Source: Lentzea guizhouensis
GTDB lineage: Bacteria > Actinomycetota > Actinomycetes > Mycobacteriales > Pseudonocardiaceae
Length of the DNA stretch: 64,000 nt
Direction: 5' to 3'
Assembly (NCBI RefSeq): GCF_001701025.1
Contig: NZ_CP016793.1
Location: 3,286,001-3,350,000, forward strand
In this document: piece after piece, positions 25,317-34,610 of the stretch
Numbering within the stretch: position 1 is the first letter of the stretch
Layout: each line of letters begins with the position of its first letter
The notes under the pieces: generated by a model
Databases searched by the model: none
Told to the model about the DNA's origin: nothing
Seen by the model: the letters and a program-made list of their open reading frames with translations, nothing else
Position numbers and translations under genes: made by a program

Positions 25317-25358
25317 TTGTCCACAGTTGTGGAAGAACTCATCCACACTTGTGGACAA
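25317..25358. promoter_or_regulatory. Cluster of DnaA-box-like sequences
   Basis: TTGTCCACA (25317-25325) and TTGTGGACAA (25349-25358) are opposed copies of the actinobacterial DnaA box, with weaker matches between them (TTGTGGAAG at 25327, TCATCCACA at 25339). Together they form one large imperfect inverted repeat between an aminotransferase gene and the sigma-factor gene. It could bind DnaA, be a dedicated operator, or terminate the upstream gene. Confidence 0.5.
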
Positions 25359-26522
<1,164 letters not shown>

Positions 26523-26551
26523 AACGCCGAATCTTCACGGACAATGGTGTC

Positions 26552-27799
26552 GTGGAGCAACTGACCGCCGCTGACCAGCAGAAGCGCACCGACCTGCGCA
26601 AGATGAAGGTTGTCGCCGCGAGCTTCCTCGTGGGCGCGACGGTCATCTTCTTCGCCACCCACGCCTTCGAGGGCGCCTGGGTCGGCTACGTGAGAGCCGC
26701 CGCCGAGGCCGGGATGGTCGGCGCGCTCGCCGACTGGTTCGCCGTGACCGCGCTGTTCCGCAGGCCGCTCGGCCTGCCGATCCCGCACACGGCGATCATC
26801 CCGACCCGCAAGAACATGTTCGGCAAGACGCTCGGCGACTTCGTGGGCGTCAACTTCCTGAGCCCGGAGATCGTCCAGGACAAGCTCAGGAGAGCAGGCA
26901 TCGCCGAGCGCGCCGGTGCGTGGGTGAAACAGCCGGAGAACGCCGAGCGCGTCACCAACGAGCTCGCGAACGTCCTCAAGGGCGCGATCACCGTGCTCAA
27001 GGACGAAGAGGTCCAGGCAGTGGTGGAGCACGCGATCGTCAAACGCGTCACCGCCAAGCCGTGGGGTCCGCCGCTGGGCAAGCTGCTCGGCCAGGTGCTC
27101 ACCGACGGCGCGCACCACAAGCTCGTCGACCTGATGTGCGACCGCGCCTACGAGTGGGTGCGCGACAACTACGACAAGGTCAGCCTGATCGTCACGGACC
27201 GGGCGCCCGCCTGGTCGCCGAAGTTCGTCGACTCGATGCTCGGCGACAAGGTCTACACCGAGCTGGTCAACTTCGCGTGGGCGGTCAAGACCGACGTCAA
27301 CCACCCGATGCGGCTCGCCGTCGACCAGTTCCTGATCGAGTTCTCCTCCGACATGCAGACCGACCCCGGCACGATGCAGCGCGCCGAGCAGGTCAAGCAG
27401 CAGGTGATCAACCACCCGGACGTGCAGAAGCTGATCAGCAGCGCCTGGGGCACGGCCAAGAAGATGCTGCTCGACGCCGCCGAGGACCCGTCCAGCGAGC
27501 TGCGCAGGCGCGTCACGCAGGGCCTCATCACGCTCGGCACCAACCTCACCGACGACCCCGAGCTGCGCGCGAAGGTCGACGGCTGGCTGGAGCAGGCCGC
27601 CGGGTACGTCGTCAGCAACTACCGCGCGGAGATCACCACGCTGATCACGGACACGGTTGAGCGGTGGGACGCGGAGGAGACCTCGCGCAAGATCGAGCTG
27701 CAGGTCGGCAGGGACCTGCAGTTCATCCGGATCAACGGCACCGTGGTCGGCGCGCTGGCCGGCCTGGTGATCTACACCGTGGCCAACGTGCTGTTCTGA
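26552..27799 (+). CDS. DUF445 family membrane protein
   Basis: A protein of 415 residues. One or two membrane helices at the N-terminus (VVAASFLVGATVIFFATHAF, then AAAEAGMVGALADWFAVTALF) and one at the extreme C-terminus (INGTVVGALAGLVIYTVANV) flank a long helical cytoplasmic or periplasmic region. The motif GALADWFAVTALFRRPLGLPIPHT (two pieces) and PTRKNMFGKTLGDFV define the YjiN/DUF445 family. Function is unknown in actinobacteria. Start at the GTG at 26552. The 3' end overlaps the opposing CGNR gene by 28 bases. Confidence 0.88.
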   Translation: MEQLTAADQQKRTDLRKMKVVAASFLVGATVIFFATHAFEGAWVGYVRAAAEAGMVGALADWFAVTALFRRPLGLPIPHTAIIPTRKNMFGKTLGDFVGVNFLSPEIVQDKLRRAGIAERAGAWVKQPENAERVTNELANVLKGAITVLKDEEVQAVVEHAIVKRVTAKPWGPPLGKLLGQVLTDGAHHKLVDLMCDRAYEWVRDNYDKVSLIVTDRAPAWSPKFVDSMLGDKVYTELVNFAWAVKTDVNHPMRLAVDQFLIEFSSDMQTDPGTMQRAEQVKQQVINHPDVQKLISSAWGTAKKMLLDAAEDPSSELRRRVTQGLITLGTNLTDDPELRAKVDGWLEQAAGYVVSNYRAEITTLITDTVERWDAEETSRKIELQVGRDLQFIRINGTVVGALAGLVIYTVANVLF

Positions 27800-28260
27800 G
27801 AGGCGCGCGAGCGTTTTCGGAACGTCCTCGCCTTCTCCCGGTTGCCGCAGACCCGCATCGAGCACCAGGTCCGCGAGCGGTTGCGGGAGCGGTCGAAGAA
27901 CGCGCGCAGGCAGTCGTCAGCGGGGCAGATCTTGAGCCGTTCCCACGACCCGAGCACGGCCAGGCGGGCAGAGGCGGCGAGCACGGCACCGATGGCGTCG
28001 CTGCTCGCGAGCATCGGCACGCCGTCGGTCAGCTCGACGTGGACCACGCCGGCCGCGGTCTGCGGCCCTGACGACCCCTCGATCGACGACCGCAGTGCTG
28101 CTCTCGCGGCGCGCGCCTGTGCGATGTCCCCGCTCCGCCCGAGGCCGCGTTCGGTCACCCACGCGCGCCAGGAGGCTTCACTGTCCAGTACGTGTCGAGT
28201 GTTCAGGAAGTCGAGCAGCAGCTCGACGTCGTGATCCCAGCCGACAGTCAGACCAGTCAC
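27772..28260 (-). CDS. ABATE/CGNR zinc-finger protein
   Basis: A protein of 162 residues. The N-terminal ABATE region includes DVELLLDFLNTRHVLDS. The C-terminal CGNR finger reads LKICPADDCLRAFFDRSRN then WCSMRVCGNREKARTFR, giving four cysteines for zinc. Such proteins are predicted stress-response transcription factors. Start at the GTG at 28260; a longer frame to 28392 would cross the PadR operator. It diverges from padR and may share its control region. Confidence 0.82.
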   Translation of the reverse strand: MTGLTVGWDHDVELLLDFLNTRHVLDSEASWRAWVTERGLGRSGDIAQARAARAALRSSIEGSSGPQTAAGVVHVELTDGVPMLASSDAIGAVLAASARLAVLGSWERLKICPADDCLRAFFDRSRNRSRTWCSMRVCGNREKARTFRKRSRASQNSTLATV

Positions 28261-28308
28261 CCCACCACTGTAGGCGCCACGGCGGTTGCCCGTCAGGCCA
28301 TCCGAGGA

Positions 28309-28336
28309 ATACACACGGTGTATACATCGTGTGTAT
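28309..28336. promoter_or_regulatory. PadR operator candidate
   Basis: ATACACACG (28309-28317) and CGTGTGTAT (28328-28336) form a perfect 9+9 inverted repeat with a 10-base spacer that itself contains GTATAC. It lies 10 bases before the padR start, so PadR probably represses its own operon by blocking this site. Confidence 0.7.
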
Positions 28337-28346
28337 AGTGGTCGCC

Positions 28347-28871
28347 ATGTCGATCGGACACGCACTGTTGGGCCTGCTAGAAGGCGGTCCAAGACATGGT
28401 TACGACCTCAAGCGCGCCTACGACGAGCGCTTCGGGCACGACCGGCCGCTGCACTACGGTCAGGTGTACTCGACCCTGTCGCGGCTGCTGAAGAACGGCT
28501 ACGTGACGGAGGCGGGCGTGGAGGCCGGCGACGGTCCGGAGCGCAAGCGGTACGCCATCACCGACGCCGGAGTCACCGACGTGGAGCGCTGGCTGCGGAC
28601 ACCGGAGAAGCCGGAGCCGTACCTGCAGAACACGCTGTACGCGAAGGTCGTGCTGGCGCTGCTGTCCGGCCGCAGCGCGACCGAGGTGCTCGACGCGCAG
28701 CGCTCCGCGCACCTGGGGACCATGCGCGTGCTCACCCGGCGCAAGGCCGACGGTGACCTCGCCGACCAGCTGATCTGCGACTTCGCCCTGTTCCATCTCG
28801 AAGCCGACCTGCGGTGGCTCGAACTGACCGCGGCCCGCATCGACCAGCTCGCCGCGGAGGTGGCGCGATGA
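28347..28871 (+). CDS. PadR-family transcriptional regulator
   Basis: A protein of 174 residues with the PadR winged helix: ALLGLLEGGPRHGYDLKRAY, HYGQVYSTLSRLLKNGYV, RKRYAITDAGVTDVERWL, then a C-terminal dimerisation helix pair. It is the first gene of a three-gene operon; its stop overlaps the ABC ATPase start as ATGA. By family precedent it represses the adjoining exporter until a drug-like ligand binds. A perfect inverted repeat precedes it. Confidence 0.92.
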   Translation: MSIGHALLGLLEGGPRHGYDLKRAYDERFGHDRPLHYGQVYSTLSRLLKNGYVTEAGVEAGDGPERKRYAITDAGVTDVERWLRTPEKPEPYLQNTLYAKVVLALLSGRSATEVLDAQRSAHLGTMRVLTRRKADGDLADQLICDFALFHLEADLRWLELTAARIDQLAAEVAR

Positions 28872-29542
28872 CGCTCCTGGTGGCTGACGACCTCTACAAG
28901 TCGTTCGGCAAGACGAACGCGCTCGACGGCGCCGGGCTCACCGTCCGCGAGGGCGAGGTCGTGGCGGTGATGGGCCCGTCCGGCTCCGGCAAGTCGACCC
29001 TGCTGCACTGCATCGCGGGCATCCTGCCGCCGGACAGGGGCGAGGTCACCTACCGGGACCGCGACCTGACCGGGATGTCCGACCACGAGCGCAGCGAGCT
29101 GCGGCGCACCGAGTTCGGGTTCGTGTTCCAGTTCGGGCAGCTCGTGCCGGAGCTGACCTGCCTGGAGAACGTGGCGCTGCCGTTGCGGCTGAGCGGGATG
29201 AAGCGCAAGGAGGCCGAACGCGCCGCGCACGAGTGGCTGGCCAGGCTGGAGGTCGACGGGGTCGCGGGCCAGCGTCCCGGCGAGACCTCCGGCGGGCAGG
29301 GACAGCGCGTCGCCGTGGCCCGCGCGCTGGTCACCGCCCCGAAGGTGATCTTCGCCGACGAACCGACCGGTGCGCTCGACTCGCTCAACGGCGAACGGGT
29401 GATGCACCTGCTCACGACCGCGGCTCGGGAGACGGGCGCGGCCGTCGTGCTGGTCACGCACGAGCCGCGGGTCGCCGCCTACTCCGACCGCGAGGTCGTG
29501 GTGCGCGACGGCAAGTCGCGCGACGTGGAGTTCGCGCGGTGA
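28868..29542 (+). CDS. ABC transporter ATP-binding protein (MacB/LolD type)
   Basis: A protein of 224 residues. Walker A is GPSGSGKST, the signature is TSGGQGQRVAVARAL (T for the usual L), and Walker B is VIFADEPTGALDS followed by the H-loop LVTHEPRVAA. It energises the FtsX-type permease encoded next, with which it overlaps by four bases. Regulation by the PadR protein upstream is likely. Exported substrate unknown, perhaps an antibiotic or lipid. Confidence 0.93.
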   Translation: MTLLVADDLYKSFGKTNALDGAGLTVREGEVVAVMGPSGSGKSTLLHCIAGILPPDRGEVTYRDRDLTGMSDHERSELRRTEFGFVFQFGQLVPELTCLENVALPLRLSGMKRKEAERAAHEWLARLEVDGVAGQRPGETSGGQGQRVAVARALVTAPKVIFADEPTGALDSLNGERVMHLLTTAARETGAAVVLVTHEPRVAAYSDREVVVRDGKSRDVEFAR

Positions 29543-31785
29543 ACCGGGTCATCAGCGACCTCGCCCTGGGCGTCCGGCTGGCTGTCGGAGGCAGCCGGAA
29601 GTCTTGGACGAGGCTCGCCCTGCAGGGGTTCGGCATCGGGCTGTGCGTGGGCATGCTGCTGCTCGCCGCCTCGCTGCCGACGGCGCTGGCCGCGCGGGAC
29701 GACAGGCTGCAGGCGCTCGGCGCGGTCGCCCGCGGTGACGGTCCGCCCCCGCTGCTCGCCGAGGACCACGGCCACGCGTTCCGCTCGGACTACGTCCGCG
29801 GCTTCTACCTGAAGGTGCTCTCACCGGACGCCCCGGTGCCGCCGGGCGTCGACCGGCTGCCGGCCGACGGCGAGGTCTTCGTGTCGCCCGCGCTCGCCGA
29901 CCTGCTCGCCTCACCGGCGGGTGAGCTGCTGAAGCCGCGGTTCCCGGAGCGGATCGTCGGCATCATCGGCCAGCCCGGTCTGGAGAACCCGCGCCAGCTG
30001 CGCTTCTACGCCGGTGACGCGTCGATCGAGGCGGACCTGAACAGCAACACCGTCTACAGCTGGGGTACCGCCGGCACCGGTGGCGACATGGACCCGTTGC
30101 TGTGGATGCTCAGCCTGGTCGGTGTGGTGGTCCTACTGTTCCCGGTGCTGGTGTTCGTCGGCGTCGCCACCCGCCTCGCCGCCGCGCAGCGCGACCGCAG
30201 GCTCGCGGCGTTGCGGCTGGTCGGTGCGGGTGCGGGCCGGGTGCGGCTGATCGCGTCCGGTGAGTCGCTGGTCGGTGCGGTGACCGGGCTCGTGGTCGGG
30301 TTCGGCCTGTTCTTCGCGGTCCGGCCGTTCGTCGACCGGATCAGCATCGCCCAGCTGTCCGCGTTCCCGAGCGACATCACGCCCACGCTCACGTTGACCC
30401 TCACCGTCGTGGTGGCGGTGCCGTTGCTCGCGGTCCTCACCTCGCTCCTGGCGATGCGCCGCACGATCATCGAACCGCTCGGGGTGGTGCGCGAGCAGAA
30501 CCCGGTGCGGCGCAGGGTGTGGTGGCGGCTGGTGCCGGTCGTCGCCGGGGCCGGGTTGCTGGTGAGCCAGATCGGGCAGGCCGATGACAGGACGAGGGTG
30601 GACGCGACCGTCCTGGTGATCGGTGTCGTGCTGCTCATGCTCGGCATCCCGGTGCTGCTGCCGTGGCTGGTCGAACGGGTCGTGTTCCGGATGCGCGGCG
30701 GCACACCCGCGCTGCAGCTCGCCGTGCGGCGGCTGCAGCTCGACAGCGGAACCGCCGCCCGCGTCGTCGGCGGTGTCGCGGTCGTGCTCGCCGGCACCGT
30801 GACGCTGCAGATGCTGCTGGCGGGCATCGAGAAGGAGGTGCGGGCCGAGGAGCGGCAGCAGGTGAACTACAACTACCTCACCGTCTCCGGCGACGCCGAC
30901 GCCGACCTGGCGGGCCTGCGGACCGCGTTGGCGAACGCGCGCGGAGTGCGCGCCCTGCACCGGTTCGACCAGACCTCCGCGGAGATCGGGAACGGGACGT
31001 ACATCAGCGTGAACATCGGTTCGTGCGAAGCGCTGCGGTCGCAGGCGAGCGTGCCGAACTGCACCGACGGCAAGGCCTACGTCGTGCCGCGGGCCAACGG
31101 CCGGGACGCCGTGCGGGCCGGTGAGGTGGCGAAGGTCGGCGTGTCGGGACCGGGTAGCGGTACGCCGTGGACCGTGCCACCGATCGAGTCGATCTCCGGT
31201 ACGCGCCCCGGCCTGTTCCTCACGCCGGCCGCCGCGGTGGGGCTCCGCTCGCAGCACTCCGAGTACCAGGCGGAGCTCGACGGGTCGGTCCCCGACGTCG
31301 CCGAGCACGCCCGCAACGCGCTCGCGACCTACGGCCACCGCGTGCACACGTACTTCGTCGGCCAGGACGACACCAGCGAGGCCGAGCGGGTGTTCGGCGT
31401 GATCCGGCGCGCCCTGCTCGCGGGTTCGCTGCTCACGCTGCTGCTGGCCGGCGCGTCCCTGCTGGTCGTGGCACTGGAGCAGGTCAGGGAGCGCCGCAGG
31501 CCGCTCGCGGTGATGGCGGCGAGCGGCGTACCGCGCGGCGTCCTGGCCCGCTCGTTGCTGTGGCAGAACGCGGTGCCGCTGGTGATCTCCACGGTGGTGT
31601 CCGTGGCCACCGGCGTCGGGCTCGGTGTCCTGGTGATGCGGGTGTTCGGCACCGAGGTCGGCTACGACTGGGCGGGCATCGGGCTGGTCGCGGGCCTCGC
31701 CGTGGCGCTGACTTTCGCGGTCACGGCGCTGACGTTGCCCTCGCTGCGGAAGGCGACCGGCGCGCTGGGGCTGCGCACCGAGTGA
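29539..31785 (+). CDS. FtsX-like ABC transporter permease
   Basis: A protein of 748 residues from a GTG overlapping the ATPase stop (GTGA). A first membrane helix lies near residues 28-48, a large extracytoplasmic domain follows, then FtsX cores near 195-320 (LLWMLSLVGVVVLLFPVLVF) and at the C-terminus (LLAGSLLTLLLAGASLLVVA, LVISTVVSVATGVGLGVLVM). Two FtsX modules in one chain is the usual actinobacterial form for this exporter class. Partner of the preceding ATPase. Confidence 0.9.
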   Translation: MNRVISDLALGVRLAVGGSRKSWTRLALQGFGIGLCVGMLLLAASLPTALAARDDRLQALGAVARGDGPPPLLAEDHGHAFRSDYVRGFYLKVLSPDAPVPPGVDRLPADGEVFVSPALADLLASPAGELLKPRFPERIVGIIGQPGLENPRQLRFYAGDASIEADLNSNTVYSWGTAGTGGDMDPLLWMLSLVGVVVLLFPVLVFVGVATRLAAAQRDRRLAALRLVGAGAGRVRLIASGESLVGAVTGLVVGFGLFFAVRPFVDRISIAQLSAFPSDITPTLTLTLTVVVAVPLLAVLTSLLAMRRTIIEPLGVVREQNPVRRRVWWRLVPVVAGAGLLVSQIGQADDRTRVDATVLVIGVVLLMLGIPVLLPWLVERVVFRMRGGTPALQLAVRRLQLDSGTAARVVGGVAVVLAGTVTLQMLLAGIEKEVRAEERQQVNYNYLTVSGDADADLAGLRTALANARGVRALHRFDQTSAEIGNGTYISVNIGSCEALRSQASVPNCTDGKAYVVPRANGRDAVRAGEVAKVGVSGPGSGTPWTVPPIESISGTRPGLFLTPAAAVGLRSQHSEYQAELDGSVPDVAEHARNALATYGHRVHTYFVGQDDTSEAERVFGVIRRALLAGSLLTLLLAGASLLVVALEQVRERRRPLAVMAASGVPRGVLARSLLWQNAVPLVISTVVSVATGVGLGVLVMRVFGTEVGYDWAGIGLVAGLAVALTFAVTALTLPSLRKATGALGLRTE

Positions 31786-31804
31786 CGGTGGTCTGCACGC
31801 ACCT

Positions 31805-32533
31805 ATGATCGGGTGCGTGCAGATCGTCACCACCGGCGACCGTCCCGGGTTCTCCTCGGCGGAGCTGAGCGGCGAATGGCCGTTGTTCGTGCTGAAGGAC
31901 CCGGTCTCGAACCAGTACCGCGAAGCCGTGCAGCGGTACTTCCCGCAGTACGACGTGCTGGTGGTCGACGGCGACGACGTGCTGGCCAACGCGGTCGCGG
32001 TGGCGTTGCGGTGGGACGGCTCGGTGGCGGGGCTGCCGGAGGGCGGCTACGACGGCGCGATCGTGCGGTCGGTGCGCGAACACGAGTCCGGCGTCGAACC
32101 GGACACCTTGTGCGTGCTGGCCGCGACGGTGCACGGCGACCGGGCCGGCCAGGGCCTGGCGGGCGTGGTGCTGACGGCGTTGCGGGAACGCGCGGTCTCC
32201 CACGGCCTGCACCGGGTGGTCGTGCCCGTGCGGCCGATGCTGAAGGCCAGCTACCCGTTGACCTCCATGGCCGACTTCGCGACCTGGACCCGCGAGGACG
32301 GCCTGCACCTCGACCCGTGGATCCGCACCCACCAACGCCTCGGCGCCACGATCGTGGGCCCGGCCGAGCGGTCCATGGTCGTGACGGGAACCGCCGCCGA
32401 GTGGCAGAAGTGGACCGGCATGAGGTTCCCGCAGAGCGGCGAGTACGTCGTGCCGGGAGGGCTGGACCTGGTGCGGTTCCAGGACGGCCAGGGCGTCTAC
32501 GAGGAGACGAACCTCTGGATGCGCCACCTCTGA
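31805..32533 (+). CDS. GNAT-fold acetyltransferase-like protein
   Basis: A protein of 242 residues. The middle has the GNAT pattern: a strand with LCVLAATVHGDRAGQGLAGV, in which the expected acyl-CoA loop R/Q-x-x-G-x-G/A is DRAGQGLA, then VVLTALRERAVSHGLHRVVV. The C-terminal part, RLGATIVGPAERSMVVTG, fits the last strands. Substrate unknown. The start may be ATG 31805 or GTG 31817. Its stop meets the stop of the opposing NACHT gene at TGATCA. Confidence 0.65.
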   Translation: MIGCVQIVTTGDRPGFSSAELSGEWPLFVLKDPVSNQYREAVQRYFPQYDVLVVDGDDVLANAVAVALRWDGSVAGLPEGGYDGAIVRSVREHESGVEPDTLCVLAATVHGDRAGQGLAGVVLTALRERAVSHGLHRVVVPVRPMLKASYPLTSMADFATWTREDGLHLDPWIRTHQRLGATIVGPAERSMVVTGTAAEWQKWTGMRFPQSGEYVVPGGLDLVRFQDGQGVYEETNLWMRHL

Positions 32534-34540
32534 TCAGACCTTGTCCGCCCGCTTCAGCCGCACCTTGCCCGCCACCGACCCGGCCGCCGCGCCGTGCTCA
32601 GCCAGTCGGTCCTGCACCAGGCCGTGCCGGAACTGGTAGCACGCACCGGCCCGGCACAGCACGCCCAGCTTCCGCGCGTCCTCGAGGAACACCATCAGCT
32701 CCCAAGGCAGTTTCCCGCGCAGCGCCAGCCAGATCCGCGCGACGGTGAACCACCACCAGCGCAGGTGCAGCACGGCGAGCGCGAACCCGAGCAGCAGCCC
32801 GGAGGCGAGGCCGAGACCGACCATGCCGGTCTGGCCGGGGCCGAACACCAGTGCCGCCGCCGAGCCGAACACCACGGCCAGCACCAGCGACCCGGTCCAC
32901 ACCGCGATCCGGTCGCGCGCCATCGTCCACTGAGGACTGGAGGCCTGCGAGAGCTCGGCCGCGCTCGACAACGCGAACCGCAGCGCGACCGCCACCGCCA
33001 GGCCGAGGCCGACCACCAGGCCGGCGGAAAGTCCGTACAGGGCACCGAAGACGAGACCGGCGGCGAGGCCGAGCACGCCGGGCACCAGCAGCAGGGAACG
33101 CCAGACCCCCAGTCGTGGCTTGGGTTTGCGTTCCTGCGAGGCGGTCAGCGCGGCCGCGCCGACCAGGACGCCGGCGACCAGGCCGGTGAGCGGGGCGAGC
33201 TTCGGCGTGATCGAGTACGCCATCAGCCAGCCGACGCCGAAGCCGCCGATCGCGCCCAGCACGAGTGCGCCGAGCAGGGCGAGCCAGGTGCGGCCCACCG
33301 AGCGGCGCAGCTCCCACCAGGCCAGCTCGCGGATGCCGCGGTCGCGCATCTCGTGGGCGAGGAACTCGAGCCACTTGCGCGCGGTGTCGCGGGGCCAGAC
33401 CTGGCTGGCCTGGGCGTGGTGGGCGAAGGCCCGGTTGCCGAACGCACGCGAGACCAGCTCGTCGCACAGGTGGTCGGAGATCGCCCGCGCGTCCGGGAAG
33501 CGGCCGCGGTCGAGCAGCTCGGTCGGTTCCGCCTCGAAGTCGGCGTAGACCATGCTGGCCAGCCACATCGTGAGCGGCGTGGAGAGCGCGTCGGCGAGCC
33601 GGCCGTCCGGTTCCTCGCGCAGGTGGATGAACACCGGCTCCCACCGCGCCGCGCCCACGCTGTCCGCGCTCGCCCGCAGGTAGGACGCCACCTCCTCGAG
33701 GTCGAGCGGGGCCAGCTCGACGACGTCGGCGCCGGGCAGCGGGCCCGCCAGGTGCACCGCCTGGGCGAACTCGGCGGTCCGGCAGGTCAGCACGAGCGGG
33801 CGGGCGGCCGGGAACGCCTTCGCGATCCGCGCCAGTGCGTCCGCGCGCTGGTGGGCGGGCACGTCGTCGAGGCCGTCGAGCACGGGCAGGATCCGCGCCT
33901 GCTCGACCAGCAGGTCACCGGCGTAGCTGCCGTAGAGCTCGGTGTTGCTCAGCGCCGGGTGGTCCTCGTAGAGGCGGCGGGTGAGCCACGTGCGGATGTC
34001 CTCGACCGCCGGGTTCCACGTCGACAGCGGCAGCAGCACCGGGACCATGCCGCCGTCGTAGTGGTCCAGCAGGCCGCAGGTCAGCAGCATCGCGACGGTC
34101 GTCTTGCCGGTGCCGGCCTCGCCGAGGACGACCATCCGCCGGTTGACCTGCCGTCCGAACGCGTCGACCACGGCGTCGCTGCGTCCCGGCGGTGCGTCCG
34201 GTTCGTCGCTCACGTCCACCTCGGGGGCGGTCCAGTGCAGGTCGAGCACGTCCGGGTCGGTGAGCCCGCGCGAGCGCACCTCCTCGTTCCACTGCGCCCG
34301 CAGGCCGACCGCGAGCGCGCGGCAGGCCGCGTCCAGGTGCTCGTCGGTGCTCAGCTCGGCGTTGTGCCTGCGCCGCACCCACGGGTCGAGCAGCGCGAGG
34401 AACCCGAGGAACGCCACCGCGAGCGCGACCAGCCACACGTGCGGGTTGATGCTGTGGTCGGTGACGAACAGACCGGCAGCGGTGAGCAGCGCGGTCAGCA
34501 CGCAGCCGGCCAGCAGCGCCTGCTGGCGGAACTTGGACAT
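32534..34540 (-). CDS. Membrane-anchored NACHT NTPase
   Basis: A protein of 668 residues. Two N-terminal membrane helices (LLAGCVLTALLTAAGLFV; LVALAVAFLGFLALLDPWV) precede a STAND-class NTPase: Walker A VVLGEAGTGKTT near residue 140, Walker B ILPVLDGLDDV near 215 and TCRTAEF after it. A helical stretch follows, then about six membrane segments rich in Gly/Ala/Val (residues 415-600). Such proteins are typical of actinobacteria and related to signalling or immune STAND ATPases, with the membrane part in place of an effector. No partner gene is evident. Start at 34540 in preference to 34558. Confidence 0.85.
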   Translation of the reverse strand: MSKFRQQALLAGCVLTALLTAAGLFVTDHSINPHVWLVALAVAFLGFLALLDPWVRRRHNAELSTDEHLDAACRALAVGLRAQWNEEVRSRGLTDPDVLDLHWTAPEVDVSDEPDAPPGRSDAVVDAFGRQVNRRMVVLGEAGTGKTTVAMLLTCGLLDHYDGGMVPVLLPLSTWNPAVEDIRTWLTRRLYEDHPALSNTELYGSYAGDLLVEQARILPVLDGLDDVPAHQRADALARIAKAFPAARPLVLTCRTAEFAQAVHLAGPLPGADVVELAPLDLEEVASYLRASADSVGAARWEPVFIHLREEPDGRLADALSTPLTMWLASMVYADFEAEPTELLDRGRFPDARAISDHLCDELVSRAFGNRAFAHHAQASQVWPRDTARKWLEFLAHEMRDRGIRELAWWELRRSVGRTWLALLGALVLGAIGGFGVGWLMAYSITPKLAPLTGLVAGVLVGAAALTASQERKPKPRLGVWRSLLLVPGVLGLAAGLVFGALYGLSAGLVVGLGLAVAVALRFALSSAAELSQASSPQWTMARDRIAVWTGSLVLAVVFGSAAALVFGPGQTGMVGLGLASGLLLGFALAVLHLRWWWFTVARIWLALRGKLPWELMVFLEDARKLGVLCRAGACYQFRHGLVQDRLAEHGAAAGSVAGKVRLKRADKV

Positions 34541-34610
34541 GCGCGCATCATGACGCACCGCATCCGCCTGAGGCCGGTTCAGTGACCCGTGTCGTGGCGT
34601 TCGCTCTTGA

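Noticed and set aside
32594..34585. A long plus-strand frame opposite the NACHT gene
   Set aside because: Antisense shadow; the NACHT Walker motifs and membrane helices on the minus strand are convincing.
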